This document shows positions 44,455 through 55,368 of a stretch of 64,000 bases of DNA, one piece after another (the first letter of the stretch is position 1; every line of letters starts with the position of its first letter). The translations under genes were made by a program, and so were the position numbers. The DNA comes from Bacteroidales bacterium. GTDB taxonomy: Bacteria; Bacteroidota; Bacteroidia; Bacteroidales; WCHB1-69. The stretch is taken from NCBI GenBank assembly GCA_017615795.1, contig JAFZZK010000036.1:1-64000 (forward strand), in the 5' to 3' direction. The notes under the pieces are model-generated. The model made no database searches. It was not told the origin of the DNA and was given only the letters and a program-made list of their open reading frames with translations.

Positions 44455-45123
44455 ATGGCGAACAAGAAAAATCCCGTCAAAAAAATCACCGCCACAGTAT
44501 CGGACGAATGTGGATGCGGAGAGTGCAACCCGAACGCCATCGCCCCACTGCCCGTAGAACAAGTACAACGCATGGCCGACGCCTATCGCGATATCCTGCT
44601 CAACATGGGTGAGAACCCCCAACGCGAAGGCCTGATCAAAACTCCCATGCGTGCCGCCAAAGCCATCGACTTCCTTACCCATGGCTACCGGCAAAACCCC
44701 AAGGCCATCCTCGAAAGTGCCCTGTTCCACGAAGACTACAAACAAATCGTCATCGTGAAGGATATCGAGATTTACTCGCTCTGTGAACATCACCTGCTGC
44801 CCTTCTTCGGCAAGGCGCACATCGGCTACATCCCCAACGGCACAATCGTGGGACTGAGCAAGATACCGCGCGTCGTGGAATGCTTTGCACGCAGACTCCA
44901 ACTGCAGGAACGCCTCACCACCGAGATCAAGGACTGCCTGCAGGAAGTCCTCAACCCCATTGGCGTGGCCGTGGTCATTGAAGCCCAACACCTCTGCATG
45001 TCCATGCGCGGCATCCAGAAACAAAACTCCGTCACCACCACCTCTGAGTTCACCGGAGCTTTCCTCAAGAACGAGAACACCCGTCAGGAATTCATGCACC
45101 TCATCGGAGCCAAGCTGCACTAA
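44455..45123 (+). CDS. folE: GTP cyclohydrolase I
   Basis: 222 residues. Makes dihydroneopterin triphosphate from GTP, the first step of tetrahydrofolate synthesis. The zinc and catalytic residues are in [18 protein letters not shown] and in [13 protein letters not shown]. The N-terminal about 30 residues, with [11 protein letters not shown], are an extension not needed for the fold. It lies 5 bp behind the MBL hydrolase. The convergent small gene overlaps its 3' end by 4 bp. Confidence 0.95.
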   Translation: MANKKNPVKKITATVSDECGCGECNPNAIAPLPVEQVQRMADAYRDILLNMGENPQREGLIKTPMRAAKAIDFLTHGYRQNPKAILESALFHEDYKQIVIVKDIEIYSLCEHHLLPFFGKAHIGYIPNGTIVGLSKIPRVVECFARRLQLQERLTTEIKDCLQEVLNPIGVAVVIEAQHLCMSMRGIQKQNSVTTTSEFTGAFLKNENTRQEFMHLIGAKLH

Positions 45124-45350
45124 CGCTTGCGACGACGCTGCCCCTTTCGCCGAACTCGGCGCCATGCCCTCGGTTTCCTGTAGCGGCCAACATGATAGCA
45201 AATCGCCGCCTCGCTAACCTCCGAGACCAACTCGTCATCCTCCATCTCGTAAGGCGCTTTCAAAATGCACATCAATGTCTTGCCTACCCATTCGGCCGGC
45301 AAACAAATGGTGATGGTGTCCTTTTTCGGATTCAAAATCAGTTTTTTCAT
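45120..45350 (-). CDS. Small basic protein of unknown function
   Basis: 76 residues: a short acidic/hydrophobic part ([19 protein letters not shown]) that looks like a two-stranded antitoxin or DNA-binding fold, and a C-terminus very rich in Arg/Lys ([20 protein letters not shown]). I do not recognise the family. The basic tail may bind nucleic acid. It starts from an AT-rich gap with a TAATTTGC-like sequence upstream, and no adjacent toxin is seen. It could be a false positive, but it is not a simple antisense shadow: its 5' part lies outside folE. Confidence 0.5.
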   Translation of the reverse strand: MKKLILNPKKDTITICLPAEWVGKTLMCILKAPYEMEDDELVSEVSEAAICYHVGRYRKPRAWRRVRRKGQRRRKR

Positions 45351-45645
45351 CTGTTCCGTATACTTTTCACGTTTGCAAATTAAATGTGTAAAATTGTGAA
45401 AAACAGCTTTTTTTGAGCACTTTCCAGTAATCCGCCCCTTATTTCTTTCACATGCCTCATTTTTTTGTCAAGCGTTTTTATCACCCTTATTCACAGTTAG
45501 TTATATTGCAAATATACAATTATTGCCATTCTGTCCACTTCTTTTAAGAGAAAAAAGAAAATAGTATCATTTTATTGATAATCAACAATTTATGATTATC
45601 AGAAAAAAAAGGGAAAAAGAGACTTTGGCATATCGGAAAAAAGTG
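45351..45645. other. AT-rich intergenic gap with a 9-bp inverted repeat
   Basis: Nearly 300 bp without a convincing gene. It contains a perfect 9-bp inverted repeat TGATAATCA / TGATTATCA with an 8-nt spacer (about 45573-45601) and one exact match to a DnaA-box core (TTATTCACA, 45487-45495). Plus-strand genes end and minus-strand genes dominate around here. Confidence 0.4.
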
Positions 45646-45653
45646 TACTTTTG
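45646..45653 (+). promoter_or_regulatory. Promoter -7 box of tRNA-Lys
   Basis: TACTTTTG with TTTG at 45624-45627 (18-nt spacer). It lies 24 bp before the tRNA. Confidence 0.7.
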
Positions 45654-45677
45654 CAGCCTCTTAGGGAAGAGACGGTT

Positions 45678-45753
45678 GTCCCAGTAGCTCAGCAGGTAGA
45701 GCACATCCCTTTTAAGGATGGGGTCCTGGGTTCGAATCCCAGCTGAGACACCA
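45678..45753 (+). tRNA. tRNA-Lys (anticodon TTT)
   Basis: Cloverleaf with anticodon stem CATCC/GGATG and loop CTTTTAA (anticodon TTT), D-arm GCTC...GAGC and T-arm CTGGG-TTCGAAT-CCCAG. CCA is encoded. The acceptor arm GTCCCAG / CTGAGAC has one C-A mismatch at pair 4:69. Confidence 0.92.
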
Positions 45754-45757
45754 ATAA

Positions 45758-45791
45758 AAACGGGGCTGATTCAAACGAATCGGCCCCGTTT
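45758..45791 (+). terminator. Intrinsic terminator of tRNA-Lys
   Basis: The 15-bp stem AAACGGGGCTGATTC / GAATCGGCCCCGTTT (one T-G pair) has a 4-nt loop. Confidence 0.85.
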
Positions 45792-45829
45792 GTTGTATTA
45801 AGGCAACGCATTATAGTGTCTCTATTCTG

Positions 45830-46366
45830 CTATATGGTAGTCATGAGATGCCCTGTATGTTCCAAAAACGTCTGCAACATCTGCGACATAGGCAGTTTCA
45901 GAAAACAAGTGGTAGTGCCGTCCGTGCAGCCCAGCCATTCGCGCTCGGCCACGTCGCGATCCATGATAAAGGTAACCGTGTGTTCAGGATCGTTGATGAG
46001 GCTTAACAGGGTGGTTGCCCCCATGCGCGTGCCCAATTTCTCCCACAACATTTCCGTCGGGGCGAACGAAACCCGAGGCACACCCAACGCGCCGCAGAAA
46101 TCACGCGTCACGAAGGGCTTCTCCGCATCGGTTACATACAGGTAAAAAACGGTCTGCTGGCGGTTACATAGGAAGATAGTTTTCACTACTGAACAGCCCA
46201 AACCCTTGGAGATGAACGCACAACTCTCCATGGTCGTTCCGTCGTCTGTATCCACGCGCTCGAAAGGAATCCCCAACGAAATCAAGGTCTCATAAATGCG
46301 CCTCTGGGTGTCCGTCTCATACGATTCCGGTGCCGTTTTTTTCAATTCACTCACATAAAAATCCAT
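45830..46366 (-). CDS. Prolyl-tRNA editing protein (YbaK/ProX-type deacylase)
   Basis: 178 residues of the YbaK/prolyl-tRNA-synthetase-associated domain family. The catalytic Lys region GCSVVKTIFLCN and the VTDAEKPFVTRDF, LGVPRVSFAP and GTRMGATTLLSLIND segments are typical. Hydrolyses wrongly charged tRNA-Pro (Ala or Cys) in trans. A TATCTTTG box lies 56 bp upstream of the start codon. It is next to tRNA-Lys but convergent, probably by chance. Confidence 0.88.
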   Translation of the reverse strand: MDFYVSELKKTAPESYETDTQRRIYETLISLGIPFERVDTDDGTTMESCAFISKGLGCSVVKTIFLCNRQQTVFYLYVTDAEKPFVTRDFCGALGVPRVSFAPTEMLWEKLGTRMGATTLLSLINDPEHTVTFIMDRDVAEREWLGCTDGTTTCFLKLPMSQMLQTFLEHTGHLMTTI

Positions 46367-46422
46367 ATTTCAGTCTTTATCTTGTTAAAAATCAATATTA
46401 TAAACCAACGATAACACGTCAG

Positions 46423-46430
46423 CAAAGATA
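46423..46430 (-). promoter_or_regulatory. Promoter -7 box of the prolyl-tRNA editing gene
   Basis: TATCTTTG on the minus strand, with TTG 18 nt further upstream. Confidence 0.65.
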
Positions 46431-46536
46431 GTATTTTTAACCGTTGGACAATCCGATGACTCCTAACATGTGCAACGCTGGTCTCCATACAATATTCTGC
46501 TTTTACAGGCGTTGAATCCTAACTAAATCTTACATT

Positions 46537-47226
46537 ATGAAACTCATAGATAACCTGCTATCCATGTTTTACCCGCGACTGTGTGCGGGTTGTGGCGATG
46601 CATTGCAACGCCACGAAGAGTGCCTCTGCCTTCATTGTCAGCTTCATCTTCCTGAAACACAATTTTATAAGGAAAAAGACAATCCTCTCAAACTCATCTT
46701 TGCCGGTCGGGTAAAGGTAGAGGAGGTTGCTGCACTTCTCTATTATAAGAAAGGAACGGCCACGCAACATATCCTCCACAATCTCAAGTATAACGGCCAA
46801 AAGGAGCTTGGCGACTTCTTGGGAAACTATTTTGGGCGCAAGTTAGCCTTGGAACCCCGATTTCAAGATGTAGACACCATCATTCCCATCCCTTTGCACC
46901 CGCGCAAAGAGCGAAAACGCGGTTACAACCAAAGCGAGTGGATTGCAAAGGGACTGAGCCGCGGGATGGGCATCCCTTATCGCACGGATGTGCTGACACG
47001 CACACATTTTACGGAGACGCAGACACGAAAAAGCCGTTTCAACCGATGGGAAAATGTCAAGGAGGTGTTTCAGGTGCAAAACGGTGCGGAAGTCAAGGGG
47101 CAGCATCTGCTGGTCTGCGACGATGTGCTCACCACAGGCGCCACCATGGAGGCTGCCATCCGGCAATTGCTTGAAATTGAAGGTGTACGCGTCAGTGTGG
47201 TGACATTGGCCACCGCAACACATTGA
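46537..47226 (+). CDS. comF: ComF family phosphoribosyltransferase-like protein
   Basis: 229 residues. An N-terminal zinc ribbon (CAGCGD ... CLHC) is followed by a phosphoribosyltransferase fold with the PRPP loop LLVCDDVLTTGATM and the family-typical IPLHPRKERKRGYNQSEWIAKGLS. In other bacteria ComF/GntX proteins take part in DNA uptake. No other competence genes are near. It is convergent with mutS2. Confidence 0.9.
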   Translation: MKLIDNLLSMFYPRLCAGCGDALQRHEECLCLHCQLHLPETQFYKEKDNPLKLIFAGRVKVEEVAALLYYKKGTATQHILHNLKYNGQKELGDFLGNYFGRKLALEPRFQDVDTIIPIPLHPRKERKRGYNQSEWIAKGLSRGMGIPYRTDVLTRTHFTETQTRKSRFNRWENVKEVFQVQNGAEVKGQHLLVCDDVLTTGATMEAAIRQLLEIEGVRVSVVTLATATH

Positions 47227-47249
47227 ATGCTAGCTGTTACTAATACCTG

Positions 47250-49721
47250 TTAGCAGTTTGCCATTTTTACCACGGTAATGCCACTGCCGCCCAATTCGAG
47301 GATTTCGTCTTCGAAAGATTCCACATCAGAACGGCGGGAGAGGGTTTGGCGAACCACCTGGCGCAGGATGCCGTTGCCTTTGCCGTGGAGGATGCGCACA
47401 TAGCGAATGCTCAGCATCGCGGCCTCATCGATGTAGTCGGACAGGATGGGCAGCATCTCGTCCACACGCATGCCGCGCAGGTCAAGGGTGGAATTGAACG
47501 CCGCAAGCTTCTTGTTCATAGCTTCGGCGAGTGACCCTTGGTCATAGCGCACCACCCCTCCGCGACGCACCCCGCGCGCCTCCTTCTTGCTAATCTTCGC
47601 CAGCTTGTGCAGATCTGTGCGGAAAGAGATGGAATTGAACGCAACGGTCGCGTCATCGCCGCTGATGGACGTGACCTCGCCCGTGACCTGCATGTCCGCA
47701 ATGAACACAGAGTCGCCCACCCGTATGACGGTGTCCTCCAAGGGCTGCTCCTCCGCCTTCTTAGGACGCGGCTTTGAAAGCTTCACCGGCACGATGGGCT
47801 TGAGGGTCTCCTCCTGCTCTATGGAGGTTATTTCCTGATGCAATTCCTCCTTGAGCTTTCCAACGTTTTCGCGAGCCTTCTTGGTCTTCTCGGTGTCGGC
47901 CTTGGCTTCCTTAATCTCGCGGATAGTCTTCTCAATCACCTTGTTGGCACTCTCCACGATGATATTAGCCTGATTTTTGGCCCTTTGAAGGATGTCTTTG
48001 CGCTGCTTGTCGAGTTCGCTGAACTTTTCAGCGTAGTCGTCTATCATTTCGGCCAACTGGTCATCGGCGGCATGCACCTGTTTTAACATTTTTTCGGTCT
48101 CCAAGCGCATGATTTCTATCTCCTCCAACTTTCGTTCGTAGTCGATTTGGGCGGTGCCCGACTTGGCGATGGCACTTTCGATGATACGGTCGTCCAAACC
48201 GATATGGTGCGCAATCTCGTACGTAAAGGAACTGCCCGGTTTGCCGATCTTGAGTGTATAAAGCGGTTTGAGCGCCTGCGTGTCATAGAGCATGGCACCG
48301 TTTTCGGCTTCCGGATGGCTGTCTGGAAACATCTTCAGGTTACCGTAGTGCGTCGTGATGATGCCGAAAGCGTTCTTGGCGTAAAAACTTTCGAGGATAG
48401 CCTCTGCCAATGCACCTCCCAGCGTGGGTTCCGTGCCCGATCCAAACTCATCTATTAAAAAAAGTGAATTTCGGTCCAGATTGTCATCCATCGCCTTCAA
48501 GTTGGAAAGATGCGAGCTATAGGTGCTGAGGTCGTTTTCAATGGACTGTTCATCGCCTATATCAATGAACAGGCTGTGGAACAGCCCCATGTCGGAGGTA
48601 CTCTGCATGGAGACGAGCAAGCCGCACTGCATCATATATTGTTGCAGTCCGACACATTTGAGGCAGACAGACTTGCCGCCGGCGTTAGGACCGGAGATGA
48701 TAAGGATGCGCTGTTCCTGGGAAAGGGCGACGTTGAGCGGCACCACCTTACGGGAGGTACGTTTCAAGGACAGGTGCAACAACGGGTGCAGAGCCTGCTG
48801 CCAGTTGAGCATAGGCTTGTCATGAATGTGAGGCAGTGCGGCGTCGATGTCGATGGCCAACAGTGCCTTGGCACGCAGAAAATCGTAACGTCCCATAAGT
48901 TGCTGGGTCTCCAACAATTCGGGAATGATGGGGCGGATTTGGTTGGACAACTCCGTGAGGATGCGGATTATTTCACGTTGCTCGGCGTTTTGGAGGTCAC
49001 GGAGTTCGTTGTTGGCATCAAACACTTCTGTAGGCTCAATGAAGACCGTCTGGCCTGTGGCAGACTCATCGTGGACAAAGCCCTTGAGCCGACGCTTAAA
49101 CTGGGCAGCCACGGGGATACAGAGACGTCCGTTGCGGACGGTCATCTCGGCGTCTTCCTTCACGAGGCCGTCCTGTTTGGCAGCAGTGAGAATTTTGCGG
49201 ATTTGGCGGTCGGCAGCATTGGAGATACGATTCATCTCGCCCTTGATGCGGGCAAGTTCATCGGATGCATTGTCGCGTAGTTGTCCCTTGTCGTCGAGGA
49301 TGCGGTTAATGGCGGCGGCGAGTTCGCGCTGCAGGGGCATCTCCTCGCAAAGCGACCACAGATGCGGGTAACGATTGTCCTCACGACGCACTTTGAGATA
49401 GACGTAAATGGCGGACATCGTAGAGATGAAGCCGCGCAGGCAAGCCAGATCCTCCAATTCGATATAAGTGCCATCGGTGCGGAGGCGTTTCAATTCAGCG
49501 CGCAGGTCGTGGTACTCCTGAGCGGGAAACGGGTCGTCAAAAAGAAGCAACTGGCGGAGCTCTTCCACTGTTTCCAACTCGGGCAACAACTTCTCAATGT
49601 CGGTCTGGAATTCGATGGCGTCGACCAGTCCACGCCCCACGGGGCTGAGGCAGTGCCCCAGCAGTAGTTGACGTATGGTGTTGAATCCTATTTTATCTTC
49701 AAAATTATCTGGATAAAGCAT
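47250..49721 (-). CDS. mutS2: Endonuclease MutS2
   Basis: 823 residues. A MutS core without the mismatch-binding N-terminal domain, then a coiled-coil region and a C-terminal Smr nuclease domain. Motifs are ISGPNAGGKSVCLK (Walker A), LFLIDEFGSGTEP (Walker B), and the Smr signature LDLRGMRVDEMLPIL ... ILHGKGNGILR. Suppresses homologous recombination or rescues collided ribosomes in relatives. Transcribed from a TACTTTTG box 18 bp upstream. Confidence 0.96.
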   Translation of the reverse strand: MLYPDNFEDKIGFNTIRQLLLGHCLSPVGRGLVDAIEFQTDIEKLLPELETVEELRQLLLFDDPFPAQEYHDLRAELKRLRTDGTYIELEDLACLRGFISTMSAIYVYLKVRREDNRYPHLWSLCEEMPLQRELAAAINRILDDKGQLRDNASDELARIKGEMNRISNAADRQIRKILTAAKQDGLVKEDAEMTVRNGRLCIPVAAQFKRRLKGFVHDESATGQTVFIEPTEVFDANNELRDLQNAEQREIIRILTELSNQIRPIIPELLETQQLMGRYDFLRAKALLAIDIDAALPHIHDKPMLNWQQALHPLLHLSLKRTSRKVVPLNVALSQEQRILIISGPNAGGKSVCLKCVGLQQYMMQCGLLVSMQSTSDMGLFHSLFIDIGDEQSIENDLSTYSSHLSNLKAMDDNLDRNSLFLIDEFGSGTEPTLGGALAEAILESFYAKNAFGIITTHYGNLKMFPDSHPEAENGAMLYDTQALKPLYTLKIGKPGSSFTYEIAHHIGLDDRIIESAIAKSGTAQIDYERKLEEIEIMRLETEKMLKQVHAADDQLAEMIDDYAEKFSELDKQRKDILQRAKNQANIIVESANKVIEKTIREIKEAKADTEKTKKARENVGKLKEELHQEITSIEQEETLKPIVPVKLSKPRPKKAEEQPLEDTVIRVGDSVFIADMQVTGEVTSISGDDATVAFNSISFRTDLHKLAKISKKEARGVRRGGVVRYDQGSLAEAMNKKLAAFNSTLDLRGMRVDEMLPILSDYIDEAAMLSIRYVRILHGKGNGILRQVVRQTLSRRSDVESFEDEILELGGSGITVVKMANC

Positions 49722-49739
49722 ATTTTTTCAAAATGGCGG

Positions 49740-49747
49740 CAAAAGTA
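49740..49747 (-). promoter_or_regulatory. Promoter -7 box of mutS2
   Basis: TACTTTTG on the minus strand, 18 bp upstream of the mutS2 start codon. Confidence 0.65.
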
Positions 49748-49792
49748 CGAAAAAAGCAACGATTGTCCGAAAAACAAGCAGCCCCTTCCACG

Positions 49793-50872
49793 TCACCTCC
49801 CGACAACCATTTTTCGGGCTATACAGAAATTCGAGCCTTGGATGCGCAACACATACATACCAGCAGGGAGGTCGGAAACGGAAACCGTGTAACGCTCCGC
49901 GGGAACGGGTCGCTCCTGACGGACCACCTGTCCCGCAATATCCAGCACTTGCAACAGAATCTCCTCTTCCAGGGGGACGGGCGGCACAATGGTGACATCC
50001 GTGACAGCAGGCACCGGGTACAACGACCAATGGACAGGATTCTCCCACACCTCTATGCCATCGGGATGGAAGGGGTTGGTGGAATCTGCTCCATAAATCT
50101 TACCCACCAGCTCGGGAAAGTCGATGAATGGGTTGCGATTGCCCTGAAGGACAAACACTGCGTTATTGCGGTCTATTTCCTTCTGGCTTACAGGGTCTTG
50201 CTGATGCCAACGCATCAGCATATCCAAAGCCCACGGTTTCAGAGAGCCTCCTGTAAACATCGATTGCTCGTAACCAAGATTCTTGTCCATATAGCAGACT
50301 GTCATATAGAGGTACGTGCGGGCCAAGTCTCCCTTATAAGCGTCAATGGGTTCAAAAACCGTGCCGTTGTAGCCAGAGGTGATGCAGGAACCTAATTTGG
50401 AACCGTTAGTGCTGGTCCACGTAGGGCTGCCAACTTCGCCAAGAGGCAGGTTGCCGCGCTTGTTGTTCACCCAGCCGTCGGTAGGATAAAGATGGAACAG
50501 GTCCGTATACATCGGGGTAGCATCGTTAAACCAACTTTTGGGAACGGAGTGTTCGCGGTTGTAGCAGTCGCCTTCTCCGGAGTAGTTGCCACACTGGTCA
50601 GTGCCAAAGGAAAAGTAGTAGGCAGTGACACCGTCGGGGTTGTCGGAATAAATGTCCCACACCATATTATTGTCGGGGCGGACATCTGTTGTATAAAAAG
50701 CGTCCCAAAGCGCTCCATAACTCAAAGATGTATGGGTTTTGATGATTCCATACAAGGAAACCCGGAGGGCGTTGCCCGCCTTGTTGTCGGCGGCGGAGTA
50801 GTAGCCGGCCGGCATCTGGGCATAAAGCACGCCAACGGCCAAAAGGAAAAACAACAAAAGTATTCGTCTCAT
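49793..50872 (-). CDS. Secreted endonuclease I family protein with T9SS sorting domain
   Basis: 359 residues from the ATG at 50872, which gives the signal peptide MRRILLLFFLLAVGVLYAQ; the -7 box at 50897 excludes longer frames. The nuclease core has the NREHSVPKSWF motif (NxEHxxPxSWF) with catalytic His, and the conserved GNLPLGEV and MDKNLGYE regions. The C-terminal about 75 residues form a T9SS type A domain (YPVPAVTDVTIVPP ... LPAGMYVLRI). Probably a nuclease on the cell surface, for scavenging nucleic acid. It is the second T9SS cargo in the window. Confidence 0.92.
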   Translation of the reverse strand: MRRILLLFFLLAVGVLYAQMPAGYYSAADNKAGNALRVSLYGIIKTHTSLSYGALWDAFYTTDVRPDNNMVWDIYSDNPDGVTAYYFSFGTDQCGNYSGEGDCYNREHSVPKSWFNDATPMYTDLFHLYPTDGWVNNKRGNLPLGEVGSPTWTSTNGSKLGSCITSGYNGTVFEPIDAYKGDLARTYLYMTVCYMDKNLGYEQSMFTGGSLKPWALDMLMRWHQQDPVSQKEIDRNNAVFVLQGNRNPFIDFPELVGKIYGADSTNPFHPDGIEVWENPVHWSLYPVPAVTDVTIVPPVPLEEEILLQVLDIAGQVVRQERPVPAERYTVSVSDLPAGMYVLRIQGSNFCIARKMVVGR

Positions 50873-50896
50873 AAAGGCAAAAACAATAATAACGTG

Positions 50897-50904
50897 CAAA
50901 AATA
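50897..50904 (-). promoter_or_regulatory. Promoter -7 box of the endonuclease I gene
   Basis: TATTTTTG on the minus strand, 24 bp before the start codon. Confidence 0.65.
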
Positions 50905-50983
50905 CATCATTTTTCTTTTCATTTGCAGTCGAAAAACAAATCTGTTCATTATGAATGGGGAATTCACAAATCCAGTTTTTTTG

Positions 50984-50991
50984 TATGTTTG
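50984..50991 (+). promoter_or_regulatory. Promoter -7 box of the SDR gene
   Basis: TATGTTTG, 22 bp before the ATG at 51014. Confidence 0.65.
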
Positions 50992-51013
50992 CAGCCTCTA
51001 AAAACACACAAAA

Positions 51014-51784
51014 ATGTCATACGCACTTGTCACTGGAGGAAGTTCTGGCATCGGCCTTGCCTATTCAGAGGTGCTGGCAGAGCGGGGCTACGACCTGCTC
51101 ATCGTCAGCAATCGGGAAGACCTCAACAAAACAGCACAAGCCTCCTTGCAACAAAAATATCCCCATATCACCGTCGCCACCCTATACGCGGACCTCACCG
51201 ACTTGGACGCACCGCAACGCCTGTTCGACCACTGCCACGAAAAAGGGCTTGACGTGGAGGTTTTGGTGAACAACGCCGGCATGTTCTATTTCGGGGCAGT
51301 GGTGGACCATCCCGCCGGCCTGACAGGCAAAATGACATTGCTGCATGACTACGCGCCAGCGATGCTCTGCGCCCTCTTCGGGGCGGAGATGAAAGCAAAA
51401 CACAAAGGCTATATCCTCAACGCCAGCTCCATCACAGCGTACATGACCTTCCCGACCATTGCAGCCTACCAAGCGAGCAAATCCTACCTGCTCAAATTTT
51501 CCAAAGGACTGTCATTCGAGCTGGGACATTATGATGTAAAGGTGTGTTGTGTCTGTCCAGGTGCGGTAGACACAGACTTGTACAATCTCTCGCCCAATCT
51601 GCGCAAATGGTTGTGTCGCTTTGGACTTATGCTCAAGCCCTGCCAAGTGGCCAACCGGGGTGTACGCGCGCTCTTCAACGGCCGCAAACGCAAAGTACCC
51701 GGCCTCATCAACCACTTCTTCATCCTCTGCTGCCTGCTGCTGCCAGGGTTTGTCGTGGACCTGGTGAAGAAAAAATTTGTGTAA
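51014..51784 (+). CDS. Short-chain dehydrogenase/reductase (classical SDR)
   Basis: 256 residues. The cofactor site TGGSSGIG is at residues 7-14, NNAG in the middle, the catalytic Ser in NASSITAYM, and YxxxK in YQASK. The C-terminal stretch is hydrophobic (FFILCCLLLPGFVVDLV), suggesting membrane association as in some lipid-linked SDRs. The substrate cannot be predicted. It is transcribed alone between divergent endonuclease I and convergent secA. Confidence 0.88.
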   Translation: MSYALVTGGSSGIGLAYSEVLAERGYDLLIVSNREDLNKTAQASLQQKYPHITVATLYADLTDLDAPQRLFDHCHEKGLDVEVLVNNAGMFYFGAVVDHPAGLTGKMTLLHDYAPAMLCALFGAEMKAKHKGYILNASSITAYMTFPTIAAYQASKSYLLKFSKGLSFELGHYDVKVCCVCPGAVDTDLYNLSPNLRKWLCRFGLMLKPCQVANRGVRALFNGRKRKVPGLINHFFILCCLLLPGFVVDLVKKKFV

Positions 51785-51786
51785 AC

Positions 51787-51821
51787 ACTGTAGACACGGG
51801 AGCTCTCCCGCTGGAAACAGT
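51787..51821. terminator. Hairpin between the SDR gene and secA
   Basis: CGGGA/TCCCG around GCTC inside an outer ACTGT/ACAGT pair, in the gap of two convergent genes. No T-run follows, so termination is only moderately likely. Confidence 0.45.
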
Positions 51822-51837
51822 CCTCTGAAACGCTATC

Positions 51838-55140
<3,303 letters not shown>

Positions 55141-55162
55141 AAAATTTACGTTTTAAAGGCGG

Positions 55163-55170
55163 CAAAGATA
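55163..55170 (-). promoter_or_regulatory. Promoter -7 box of secA, proximal
   Basis: TATCTTTG on the minus strand, 22 bp before the secA start codon. Confidence 0.65.
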
Positions 55171-55197
55171 CAAAAATTGTGCCAACCATTTTAACTG

Positions 55198-55205
55198 CAA
55201 AGATA
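55198..55205 (-). promoter_or_regulatory. Promoter -7 box of secA, distal candidate
   Basis: Second TATCTTTG on the minus strand, 35 bp further from secA than the first, suggesting tandem promoters. Confidence 0.45.
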
Positions 55206-55261
55206 GTATGTGAACCTCTGATTATTTCTATAAGTTTTTGCATCCAATTAATAGAAATTGC

Positions 55262-55269
55262 TATTTTTG
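55262..55269 (+). promoter_or_regulatory. Promoter of the orphan exported protein gene
   Basis: TATTTTTG with TTTG at 55237-55240 and a 21-nt spacer, a textbook Bacteroidota -33/-7 arrangement. The 5' leader would be about 95 nt. Confidence 0.75.
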
Positions 55270-55368
55270 CAGCATTGTTTGTCTGTTTTGATGTTTAACA
55301 GACCTCATATCCATAATAGGTCGCAAAGTGAAAGATTGAAGAATAGAAGTCTCCTTTTTATTTTCGGA

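Noticed and set aside
45487..45495. DnaA box and possible replication origin
   Set aside because: Only one match to TTATNCACA, no cluster, no dnaA nearby, and flanking genes converge rather than diverge.
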